A DNA stretch of 5,210 nt from Thermodesulfobacteriota bacterium (GCA_013154385.1 JAADCO010000089.1:1-5210); one strand, 5' to 3'. Shown: positions 1 through 5,210, counted from the stretch's first letter. Numbers and translations are program-made. The notes: generated by a model from the letters alone, not told the origin.

Positions 1-917
1 TCACCGATGAGGGTGGCGGTCCCGCCGACGTTGGAGGCCAGGATCTCCGGGATGAGGAGCGAAAGGGGAGAGATGCCCAGGGAGAGGGCGATCTCGATGG
101 TCACCGGCGTGAGGAGGAGCATGGTGGTCACGTTGTCGAGGAAGGCCGAGGATACGGCGGTGAAGATCATGAGGATGAGGGAAAGGACGATCACGTTCCC
201 GCGCGCCAGTTGATAGCACTTGTAGGCGCACCATTGAAAGACGCCGGTGTTCTTGAGGATGCCCACGATGATCATCATGCCCATCAGCAGGAAGACCACG
301 TTCATGTCAATGGAGTGGATGGCGCTCTCGTAGGAAAGAATGTGGTATTCGGGGTTGAAGGTCCCCAGGGTGTAGCTGATGAGGAGCATGACCGAGGCAC
401 CGAGCATGGCGGCAAGCGTCCGGTGCAGGAGCTCGAAGGAGATGAGCACGTAAGCCAGAATGAAGACCACCGTGGCGATCCAGAAGGCCGGCCCCTTGGT
501 GCGCGGGATGATGACCTCCACCTTGGCGTAGTACTCACCGTTCTTGATGGCGAAGTCGTCGGGTTCGAGGGTTAGGATCGTCTTCTTGTAGCTGGGCTTG
601 AAGATTTCGAGCTGGATCTCGCCGTGTTCGATGGTCTGGCGCGGCAGATCGAGCTCCACCTGGAAGCTCCCGTCGAATTCCGTGGTCAAGCCTTCTCCTG
701 CCGGGCCGTGCCCCTTGAGATGGGGCTTGATTTCCTCGCCGTTCACGTAGATGGAGATGGTTGCGTCGGGCACGCCCTTTTTGTGAGGGTTGAGGATGCG
801 TCCGAAAAGATTGAGCCGGGCCAGGTCTTCCTGGGAAGCGGCCTGTTCCATGGCCCAGGCCCCCTGCGCAAAGAACCAAAGGAAAACCAAGAGGAGCCCC
901 CACCACCGATACCTCAT
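1..917 (-). CDS. SLC13/ArsB/OCA2-like anion permease with secreted N-terminal domain (3' end cut by window)
   Basis: This is an inner-membrane permease of the ion transporter superfamily (CitMHS/SLC13/ArsB-NhaD fold). The frame is open from ATG at 917 to the window edge: 305 codons, no stop. Residues 1-22 form a signal peptide (hydrophobic core, GAWA before the predicted cut). Residues about 35-137 are a soluble, strand-rich segment resembling a carboxypeptidase-regulatory-like or Ig-like beta-sandwich (GVPDATISIYVNG at 48-60, FDGSF at 81-85), expected in the periplasm. Membrane helices follow from about residue 145. Family motifs are GMMIIVGILKNTGVF (213-227), AFLDNVTTMLLLTPVTIEIA (258-277) and SNVGGTATLIG (295-305). 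The AFLDNVTT and GGTATLIG pair closely resembles the OCA2/P-protein branch. Roughly the last third or more of the core is outside the window. A perfect AAGGAGGT lies 8 bases before the ATG. I saw no convincing promoter in the 56 bases between the start and the upstream terminator, so it may depend partly on read-through from the TauE operon. Family assignment is secure. The substrate (sulfate, dicarboxylate, other anion or Na+/H+) cannot be read from this part. Confidence 0.9.
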   Translation of the reverse strand, partial: MRYRWWGLLLVFLWFFAQGAWAMEQAASQEDLARLNLFGRILNPHKKGVPDATISIYVNGEEIKPHLKGHGPAGEGLTTEFDGSFQVELDLPRQTIEHGEIQLEIFKPSYKKTILTLEPDDFAIKNGEYYAKVEVIIPRTKGPAFWIATVVFILAYVLISFELLHRTLAAMLGASVMLLISYTLGTFNPEYHILSYESAIHSIDMNVVFLLMGMMIIVGILKNTGVFQWCAYKCYQLARGNVIVLSLILMIFTAVSSAFLDNVTTMLLLTPVTIEIALSLGISPLSLLIPEILASNVGGTATLIG

Positions 918-925
918 CCTGTCTT

Positions 926-933
926 ACCTCCTT
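926..933 (-). promoter_or_regulatory. Ribosome binding site of the SLC13-like gene
   Basis: On the minus strand this reads AAGGAGGT, a full anti-Shine-Dalgarno match, 8 bases before the ATG at 917-915. It fixes the start so that the signal peptide is included. Confidence 0.88.
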
Positions 934-973
934 AGGGAAGGGTTCTTTTAACTTATCGACCGGAGAGCCAAAT

Positions 974-1008
974 AAAAAAGCCCGGCTCGCGAAGAGCCGG
1001 GCTTTTTT
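974..1008 (-). terminator. Strong rho-independent terminator after the TauE operon
   Basis: A perfect 15-bp stem pairs 974-988 with 994-1008 around a 5-base loop (989-993). The inner 9 bp are GC-rich (GCCCGGCTC with GAGCCGGGC) and the outer 6 bp are A:T, giving a T6 tract on the minus strand followed by ATT. It begins 14 bases after the stop of the 145-aa gene. The A6 on the other arm means it could work in both directions, but no plus-strand gene needs it. It separates two genes of the same orientation, so it either ends the TauE transcript or lowers expression of the SLC13-like gene behind it. Confidence 0.93.
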
Positions 1009-1022
1009 GGTCAACGGGTGGA

Positions 1023-1460
1023 TTAGTGTCCACCAACACCGGGCAGGATGATAGGCTTGAGGATGGCGAAGAGATACTCGACCACGAGGATGAAGAAGAG
1101 AAGGGTGAGCACCCGGTGGGTGGCTCCTACCTTGGGCCAGGCCGCCAGGATGGCCACGAACGGAGCCAGGGCCAGGATGCAGATGCCGATCATGGAAAGG
1201 CAGTCCATGCAGGCCAGGTTCTTGAGGAACCAGTCGTAGCCGCTGATGTGGATCCCCACGACGTTGTGCCAGAAGGTGCCTACGGGATGGTGCCACTGGC
1301 AGATGGCGTGCTTCATCTCCACGTAGGACGGGAGACCGAAGAGATAGAGAAGGCCGAAGACGATCATCACGGCGATGCCGATGTAGGTGACTATTTCCAT
1401 GGCCCGCGCAAAGATCAAATTGGCCGGATCGACGTAGACTTCCTGGTTCTTGTCCGCCAT
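1023..1460 (-). CDS. Small three-helix membrane protein with Cys/His-rich loop, TauE-associated (unknown function)
   Basis: This is a 145-aa inner-membrane protein that I do not recognise by name. It has a short polar N-terminus (1-20), a first helix at about 21-43, a loop at about 44-83, a second helix at about 88-108 and a third at about 117-138. The loop and the start of helix 2 are packed with potential metal or heme ligands: H51, C54, H57, H58, H65, H71, C84, C87 and C94. They include the strings CQWHHP (54-59), TFWHN (62-66) and CMDC (84-87). The gene lies 12 bases behind the TauE gene, with its Shine-Dalgarno overlapping the TauE stop, so the two are almost certainly co-translated. TauE/SafE genes are often paired with small DUF1634-type membrane proteins of three helices. 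The topology here is similar, but the Cys/His loop is not something I associate with that family, so homology is only a suggestion. Plausible roles are an accessory subunit of the TauE permease or a redox or metal-sensing partner. The coding call is firm; the function is unknown. Confidence 0.87.
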   Translation of the reverse strand: MADKNQEVYVDPANLIFARAMEIVTYIGIAVMIVFGLLYLFGLPSYVEMKHAICQWHHPVGTFWHNVVGIHISGYDWFLKNLACMDCLSMIGICILALAPFVAILAAWPKVGATHRVLTLLFFILVVEYLFAILKPIILPGVGGH

Positions 1461-1466
1461 TTTCTT

Positions 1467-1475
1467 CCCTCCTTA
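1467..1475 (-). promoter_or_regulatory. Ribosome binding site overlapping the TauE stop codon
   Basis: On the minus strand this reads TAAGGAGGG. Its first three bases are the TauE stop codon (1475-1473), and it lies 6 bases before the ATG at 1460. A ribosome finishing TauE stops on the initiation site of the next gene, which implies coupled translation of the pair. Confidence 0.88.
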
Positions 1476-2492
1476 GATGATGTGGAGGCCCTTGAGGCCT
1501 TTGACGATGTTCAAAGCCGCCGCCAGGAGCATGATGCCCATAACGAGAATCTTAACAAAAGCGGGCTTGGCTTTCACCGCCAGCTTTGCTCCTATTCGGG
1601 CGCCGAGGGAGATACCGATAACCGAGGGCACGACGATCAGGGGAAGAACCGCGCCCTTGGCCAGATAGATCCAGGCGGCAGCGGCATCGTTGAGAGCGAT
1701 GATGGTCATGCTGGTGGCCACGGCTACCTTGATGGGCGCACCCATGATGAGGTTGAGCACCGGGACGTTGGCCCATCCGGCACCGAGACCGAACATTCCC
1801 GCGATGAAGCCCACCGCCGCAAAGCACACCAGACCAAGAGGAAGACGCGTGAGCTTGTACTCGATGACCTTGCCCAGGGTGGGCTCGAACCAGCTACCGG
1901 AAAGGGCGAGCGCCTTGGAGAGCGGGTCCTGTTCCTTGACCTCGGGGAACTCGACCTTCTTCGAGGTGAGCATGACGAAGAAGATGAGCAGGAGCACCAG
2001 ACCCAGGGCGATGGTGATGTAGTGCTTACCAGCGGGAAAGGCGTTGGTGATCCAGAGCCCCACGATTCCGCCGAGGATCGAGGTCACCATGGACACGCAC
2101 ACCAGCGGGGCCATGATGCGGATGTTGGCCAACCCCTTACGGATGAACTGGGGCGAAGCGGAGAGCGCGCTGGTAAGGGCCATGATGAGACCCGCGCCTC
2201 GAATGAAGTCTACGCTGAAGGGGAAAAAAGCCGTGGACAGAGGCACGAAGAGCACGCCGCCGCCCACTCCGGAGAGGGGAGCGATGATCCCGATGATGAA
2301 GGTGAAGCCGAACAAGATGATGGGCCAGAGCCACCAGCAAATGCCCGATGATTGTGCCTCCATTTCCTGGACGGCTTCCTTGGCCGCCTCGGCTACGCTG
2401 TGCGGTTCTTGGGCCCAAAGATAGGCAGCGCCTGCCAAGAGGATAAAGACCAAGAAGCCGAGGAACAAAATCCATCTACGTTGAGAAAACAT
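1473..2492 (-). CDS. TauE/SafE-family anion permease (sulfite/sulfonate exporter family)
   Basis: This 339-aa polytopic inner-membrane transporter belongs to the TauE/SafE family, whose characterised members move sulfite, sulfoacetate, taurine-derived anions or related organosulfur compounds. The duplicated family motif is clear: PLSGVGGGVLFVPL (72-85) in the first half and GMFGLGAGWANVPVLNLIMG (232-251) in the second, the latter followed by APIKVAVATSM. A long hydrophilic loop (about 177-217) separates the halves. The N-terminus is unusual: residues 7-26 form a signal-peptide-like or extra membrane segment, and 28-48 (EPHSVAEAAKEAVQEMEAQ) look like a short amphipathic, probably periplasmic helix before the first core helix. 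I chose the ATG at 2492 because AAGGAGGT lies 8 bases before it. An in-frame GTG at 2534 would add 14 residues but has no ribosome site and would place this one inside the coding region. It is the first gene of the unit containing the 145-aa membrane protein. The substrate is undetermined. Confidence 0.94.
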   Translation of the reverse strand: MFSQRRWILFLGFLVFILLAGAAYLWAQEPHSVAEAAKEAVQEMEAQSSGICWWLWPIILFGFTFIIGIIAPLSGVGGGVLFVPLSTAFFPFSVDFIRGAGLIMALTSALSASPQFIRKGLANIRIMAPLVCVSMVTSILGGIVGLWITNAFPAGKHYITIALGLVLLLIFFVMLTSKKVEFPEVKEQDPLSKALALSGSWFEPTLGKVIEYKLTRLPLGLVCFAAVGFIAGMFGLGAGWANVPVLNLIMGAPIKVAVATSMTIIALNDAAAAWIYLAKGAVLPLIVVPSVIGISLGARIGAKLAVKAKPAFVKILVMGIMLLAAALNIVKGLKGLHII

Positions 2493-2500
2493 CTCAGGAA

Positions 2501-2508
2501 ACCTCCTT
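2501..2508 (-). promoter_or_regulatory. Ribosome binding site that decides the TauE start
   Basis: On the minus strand this reads AAGGAGGT, 8 bases before the ATG at 2492-2490. Its presence argues against the longer reading frame beginning with GTG at 2534. Confidence 0.88.
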
Positions 2509-2550
2509 CCCAGAAATTTTGGAAAAAAACTCACAAAAAGACCGGCAACT

Positions 2551-2566
2551 GAACCTTGGAAGGTCC
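2551..2566. repeat. Imperfect inverted repeat in the TauE leader, possible operator
   Basis: GAACCTT-GG-AAGGTCC has two 7-base arms that pair with one mismatch around a 2-base centre. It touches the candidate -10 element of the tauE promoter, where a repressor site could sit. It is short and could be chance. Confidence 0.3.
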
Positions 2567-2593
2567 ATACTGCTGGCGGGGGGAATTTGTCAA
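2564..2593 (-). promoter_or_regulatory. Candidate sigma-70 promoter for the TauE operon
   Basis: The minus strand has a perfect -35 hexamer TTGACA (2593-2588), an 18-base spacer containing a C6 run, and a weak -10 hexamer TATGGA (2569-2564). Transcription would start about 60-65 bases before the TauE ATG. It is the best promoter candidate in the intergenic region. The perfect -35 supports it; the poor -10 and the 18-base spacer weaken it. Confidence 0.42.
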
Positions 2594-2653
2594 AGCCCTT
2601 TAAGGCCCGCTACAAACCGTTCTTCTCTCTTAGATACCGAATTTCCGAGTAAA

Positions 2654-2670
2654 GGAGGCTTTTGGCCCTC
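2654..2670 (-). terminator. Weak hairpin downstream of ktrA, doubtful terminator
   Basis: The minus strand can fold GAGG(G)C-CAAAA-GCCTC, a 5-bp stem with one bulged G. It is followed by CTTTACTC rather than a T run. It lies about 60 bases after the ktrA stop and is the only candidate I found for ending the trpD-ktrB-ktrA transcript. A second 4-bp hairpin nearby (AGCC/GGCT, about 2673-2685) is no better. Confidence 0.2.
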
Positions 2671-2730
2671 TAAGCCCACCAGGCTAACGAATTAAGACCA
2701 GTCCAATTGAAAATATGGTTCAGGTTTATT

Positions 2731-3381
2731 TCAGGCTTTGGTGAAGCGCGCGAGGTGCTCCTTTTTCCCCAGGAGAAAGAGCTCCTCGTCCTTCTCGATG
2801 ACGTGCTCCGCCGGGGGCAAGATGAGGATGCGGTTGGTGATCTTGTTCCGGATGGCGATGACGTAGACGTGGTACTTGCGCCTCATGTCGAGCTCTTTGA
2901 GGCTCTTGCCTATGAACTCCGGCGGAGGGTCTATCTTGGCCACGGAGAACTCGGGGAGCAGCGGCAGGAAGTCCACGATGTTCGGGGTGATGAGCGCCTG
3001 GGCCTCCCGGATGGCGGAGTCCCTCTCGGGGAGGACGACCTGATCGGCGCCGACCAGCGAGAGGATGCGCGCGTGGTCCTCGTCGAGGGCCTTGGCCAGG
3101 ATGAACTTGGCTCCCAGCTCGCGCAGATAGAGGGTGATGAGAACGCTTGCCGAGAGCTCCCCGATGGCCACGACGACCTTTTCGGCCTCCGGGATGCCCA
3201 GCCCGCGCAGCACGTCCTTGCGCGTGGCGTCTCCCACCACGGCTTCGGAGACGAACTCGCTGATCTCCTCCACCAGGCTTTCGTCGCGATCAATGCAGAG
3301 CACGCTCTGCTTCTCCTCGGCCAGGGTCTTGGCCAGGTAGTAGCCGAACTTTCCGAGACCGATGACGACGAATCGAGCCAT
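2731..3381 (-). CDS. ktrA: KtrA/TrkA-family potassium uptake regulatory (RCK) subunit
   Basis: This 216-aa cytosolic gating subunit of a Ktr-type K+ transporter is expected to assemble as an octameric ring under the channel and to bind nucleotide (ATP/ADP, NAD(H) in some relatives). The N-terminal RCK domain (about 1-135) has a Rossmann nucleotide site: GLGKFG at 8-13, the acidic ribose-binding D31 at the end of strand 2 (LCIDRDE), and the family-typical GDAT at 50-53. Further family signatures are ILAKALDEDHARIL, GADQVVLPERD and the linker PNIVDFLPL. The C-terminal TrkA_C domain (about 140-216) contains FIGKSLKELDMRRKY and ends in the usual EKDEELFLLGKKEHLARF pattern. The length matches single-RCK KtrA (about 220 aa) rather than the two-RCK TrkA of enterobacteria (about 458 aa). 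It starts three bases after the ktrB stop (TAA-GCC-ATG), with GGTGGGG a few bases before the ATG as a modest ribosome site, so the pair is co-translated. Nothing looks broken. Confidence 0.95.
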   Translation of the reverse strand: MARFVVIGLGKFGYYLAKTLAEEKQSVLCIDRDESLVEEISEFVSEAVVGDATRKDVLRGLGIPEAEKVVVAIGELSASVLITLYLRELGAKFILAKALDEDHARILSLVGADQVVLPERDSAIREAQALITPNIVDFLPLLPEFSVAKIDPPPEFIGKSLKELDMRRKYHVYVIAIRNKITNRILILPPAEHVIEKDEELFLLGKKEHLARFTKA

Positions 3382-3384
3382 GGC

Positions 3385-4743
3385 TTACCCCACCATAACC
3401 TCTTCTTGGGCGTAAAAATAGGGTTTGGGGCGCTGGACGCGGGAGAGCACGGAGAGCATGGAAAGGAGCCCCACCCGCCCCAGGAACATGGCCACGATGA
3501 TGAGCAGCTTCCCGAGAGGGTGCAGCGAGGAGGTGATGCCCGTGGAAAGCCCCACGGTGCCCAGCGCCGAGACCACCTCAAAGAGCGTGGCCAGGAACTC
3601 CCCCTGGGCCTGATAGAAGGGGAAGCTCGGCACGGCGTAGGTGAGGAGAAAGTGCATGAGCACCACCGCGGTCACCGCGGTGACGAGAAGCGTCATGGCC
3701 TTTCCCACCTGAAGCTCGGGGATGGTGCGCTTGAAGGCCACGGTGTGGAGATAGCCCCTCAGGCGGCTTAGGGCCGCGGCCCAGATCACGGCGGCGGTGG
3801 TGGTCTTGATGCCTCCGCCGGTGGAACCCGGACAGGCCCCCACGAACATGAGGAGGGTGATGAAGTAAAGGCCGTGTTCGGAGAACCGGGCCATGTCCAC
3901 GGTGTTGAAGCCCGCGGTGCGCGCGCTCACGCTGTGGAAGAGGGCGGAGAGGAACTTGAGCCACACGGGGAAATGGGAAAAGGCCGCCCGCCACTCCGAG
4001 GCGAGCAGCACCACGGTCCCCAGACCGAGCAGGAAGAGATGGGTGAAGAGGGTGAGCTTGAAGTGCAGGGAAAAGCGCCTCTGACGCCGGCGGAGACGGT
4101 TGCTCAGCTCGTAGGCCACGGGAAAACCGGTGTTTCCCAAAAAGACCGTGAGCATGATGAGGCTCGGCACGAAGAAGCTGTGCTGATAGAGAACGAGCCC
4201 CTCGCGAAAGGTGGAGAACCCGGCGTTGCAGAAGGCCGAGACCGAGTGGAACACGGCGTGGAAAACCGCCTCTCCCAGGGGAAAGCGCATGAGGAAGCAG
4301 ACGAAGAGGAAGGCGGAGACAAGCCCCTCGACGAAGAACGTGTAGAGGAAGATGGTGCGCAGGAGATCGCGAAGATCCGCCGGGCCGTAAGGGAGGAAGG
4401 ATTCCTGGATCACCAGCCGGCTCTGGAGGCCGAGACCTTTCTTGAAGCCCAGGGCGATGAGGATGGAGAAGGTCATCACGCCCAGGCCGCCGAGCTGGAT
4501 GAGGGCGAGGATGACCGTCTGCCCCAGGCGGGTGAAGGCTTCGGCGGTGTTGACCACGGTGAGGCCGGTGACGCACACCGCCGAGGTGGACGTGAAGAAG
4601 GCGTCGAGCAGGGAGATGGGTTGGCGATGCATCCAGGGGAGGAGCAGAAGGAGGGTCCCCACCAGATCCGCCAGGGCAAAGGAAGCGATTACCAGCGAGG
4701 CGGGGTGGCCGAAGAGGCGATGACCGGAGAGCTTGAAGCGCAT
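3385..4743 (-). CDS. ktrB: KtrB/TrkH-family potassium uptake channel subunit
   Basis: This 452-aa inner-membrane protein is the K+-translocating subunit of a Ktr/Trk system and works with the RCK subunit encoded next to it. The four membrane-pore-membrane repeats are recognisable by their filter loops: TSAVCVTGLTV (about 53-63), VSAFCNAGFST (168-178), VSARTAGFNT (271-280) and VSALGTVGLST (390-400). Each has the conserved filter glycine (G60, G175, G277, G397), the pattern of a K+/Na+-type superfamily-of-K-transporters member. IQLGGLGVMTFS (82-93) is another hallmark. GSTGGGIKTTT (about 305-315) marks the intramembrane gating loop region of repeat 3, and GRVG (about 421-424) carries the conserved arginine of the last helix. 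The end, EEVMVG, resembles the KtrB C-terminus. The length fits KtrB (about 445 aa). The ATG overlaps the trpD stop by one base (TAATG) and has no clear Shine-Dalgarno, so translation probably depends on ribosomes finishing trpD. Confidence 0.95.
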   Translation of the reverse strand: MRFKLSGHRLFGHPASLVIASFALADLVGTLLLLLPWMHRQPISLLDAFFTSTSAVCVTGLTVVNTAEAFTRLGQTVILALIQLGGLGVMTFSILIALGFKKGLGLQSRLVIQESFLPYGPADLRDLLRTIFLYTFFVEGLVSAFLFVCFLMRFPLGEAVFHAVFHSVSAFCNAGFSTFREGLVLYQHSFFVPSLIMLTVFLGNTGFPVAYELSNRLRRRQRRFSLHFKLTLFTHLFLLGLGTVVLLASEWRAAFSHFPVWLKFLSALFHSVSARTAGFNTVDMARFSEHGLYFITLLMFVGACPGSTGGGIKTTTAAVIWAAALSRLRGYLHTVAFKRTIPELQVGKAMTLLVTAVTAVVLMHFLLTYAVPSFPFYQAQGEFLATLFEVVSALGTVGLSTGITSSLHPLGKLLIIVAMFLGRVGLLSMLSVLSRVQRPKPYFYAQEEVMVG

Positions 4744-5210
4744 TATTGCGTGTGCCGCTGGCTGAAGGCCACGAGCTCCTCGAGCTTGTCGAGGGCCTTG
4801 CCCGAGGCGATGACCTCGAGGGCCTTCTTCACGCCGGCCTTGAGATCAATGGTCTGGCCGGCGGCGTAGAAGACGGCTCCGGCATTCAAGGCCACCATGT
4901 CGCGACGGGGGCTGTCGTCCTTGCCCGCCAAGATCTCCCGGATGATGCGGGCGTTCTCCTGGGCGTCGCCTCCGCGCAGTTCCTCCGGATCTTCGCAGAG
5001 CTCAAGCCCCACGTCCTCGGGATCGACGTAGTAGGTGGTGATGCGGCCGTCGCGCAGTTCCGAGACCTTGGTGGAACCCGTGACCACGAACTCGTCGTAG
5101 CCGTCCTCCCCGAAGACCACGAGGGCCCGCTGACATCCCAGGGCGTCGAGGGCAAAGGCGATCTTGTCCGTGAGCCGGAAGTCAAAGACCCCCAGCACCT
5201 GGACGTTGGC
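4743..5210 (-). CDS. trpD: Anthranilate phosphoribosyltransferase, C-terminal part (5' end cut by window)
   Basis: This enzyme transfers phosphoribosyl from PRPP to anthranilate in the second dedicated step of tryptophan synthesis (cytosol). The last 155 residues are visible, a little under half of the usual 340. The frame is open to the edge (ANVQVLGVFD), so the GTG at 5198 is an internal valine codon, not a start. QVLGVFDFRLTDKIA matches the conserved helix after the NP(x)R region. GEDGYDEFVVTGSTKVSELRDG contains the DE pair (fragment residues 39-40) that binds Mg-PRPP in characterised TrpD. GGDAQENARIIREIL and the PRRDMVALNAGAVFYAAG segment are standard C-terminal signatures, followed by the usual ending in which alternating Gly and Lys lead to DKLEELV. 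The N-terminal glycine-rich PRPP loop and the anthranilate-binding arginine lie outside the window. The stop TAA shares one base with the ktrB ATG, so the gene heads or belongs to an operon with the K+ uptake genes. Nothing visible suggests decay. Confidence 0.96.
   Translation of the reverse strand, partial: ANVQVLGVFDFRLTDKIAFALDALGCQRALVVFGEDGYDEFVVTGSTKVSELRDGRITTYYVDPEDVGLELCEDPEELRGGDAQENARIIREILAGKDDSPRRDMVALNAGAVFYAAGQTIDLKAGVKKALEVIASGKALDKLEELVAFSQRHTQ

Noticed and set aside
535..1296. Minus-strand open frame (253 codons) spanning the terminator
   Set aside because: It overlaps the 145-aa and SLC13-like genes in another frame, crosses the strong terminator, and its Arg/Pro/His-rich translation is typical of off-frame GC-rich DNA.
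1026..2351. Long plus-strand open frame (441 codons) opposite TauE and the 145-aa gene
   Set aside because: The translation is extremely rich in Asp, Glu, Gly and His with no recognisable fold. It is the antisense shadow of two well-supported membrane-protein genes and runs through their boundary.
2493..2534. GTG at 2534 as the TauE start
   Set aside because: It has no ribosome site, while the ATG at 2492 has a perfect AAGGAGGT 8 bases upstream.
2707..3771. Plus-strand open frame (354 codons) opposite ktrA and ktrB
   Set aside because: Shadow of the K+ uptake genes. It begins with TTG without a ribosome site and has biased, low-complexity composition.
3578..4576. Minus-strand open frame (332 codons) inside ktrB
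   Set aside because: Out-of-frame shadow of ktrB, rich in Arg, Pro and His. The ktrB frame carries all four filter motifs.
3874..4869. Plus-strand open frame (331 codons) opposite ktrB and trpD
   Set aside because: Glu/Gly-rich antisense shadow crossing the ktrB-trpD junction, with no family signature.
5196..5198. GTG at 5198 as a start for the trpD frame
   Set aside because: The frame continues upstream to the window edge with family-conserved residues, so this is an internal valine codon in a truncated gene.
1..5210. tRNA, rRNA, CRISPR, insertion sequences, attachment sites, riboswitch
   Set aside because: No cloverleaf, spaced direct repeats, transposase or integrase motif, or recognisable riboswitch core was seen. 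Nearly all of the sequence is accounted for by coding genes.

Overview
All genes that can be supported lie on the minus strand, so transcription runs from position 5210 towards position 1. The window holds five substantial protein-coding genes plus one small membrane protein; the first and last are cut by the window edges. In transcription order they are: the C-terminal part of anthranilate phosphoribosyltransferase (trpD, 5210-4743), a two-gene Ktr/Trk potassium uptake system (ktrB-like channel 4743-3385, ktrA-like RCK subunit 3381-2731), a 238-base intergenic region, a TauE/SafE-family permease (2492-1473), a 145-residue three-helix membrane protein (1460-1023), a strong intrinsic terminator (1008-974), and the N-terminal 305 residues of an SLC13/ArsB/OCA2-like permease with a secreted beta-rich domain in front of its membrane core (917-1).

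The first block is compact. The trpD stop and ktrB start overlap (TAATG), and only three bases separate ktrB from ktrA. This indicates one operon in which tryptophan biosynthesis and K+ uptake genes are translationally linked. The single-RCK size of the regulator (216 aa) and the four P-loops of the channel fit the Ktr type rather than the long double-RCK TrkA type.

The second block is a transport module. TauE and the small membrane protein are 12 bases apart, and the Shine-Dalgarno of the second gene is built on the stop codon of the first. A terminator with a 15-bp stem follows, and the SLC13-like gene begins 56 bases beyond it with its own perfect AAGGAGGT. TauE/SafE proteins export or import sulfite, sulfonates and related anions, and SLC13/DASS members carry sulfate or dicarboxylates. 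A role in sulfur-oxyanion or organic-anion traffic is therefore plausible, but the sequence does not prove it. The small protein carries an unusual Cys/His-rich loop and is the least explained gene here.

Organism: the dense codirectional genes, fairly high GC in coding DNA, strong AAGGAGGT ribosome sites and the combination of a Ktr system with TauE and SLC13 anion permeases fit an anaerobic Gram-negative bacterium of the sulfur-metabolising type (Thermodesulfobacteriota or former Deltaproteobacteria). This is an impression from protein style, not a demonstrated assignment. No tRNA, rRNA, CRISPR array, insertion sequence or phage gene was seen.
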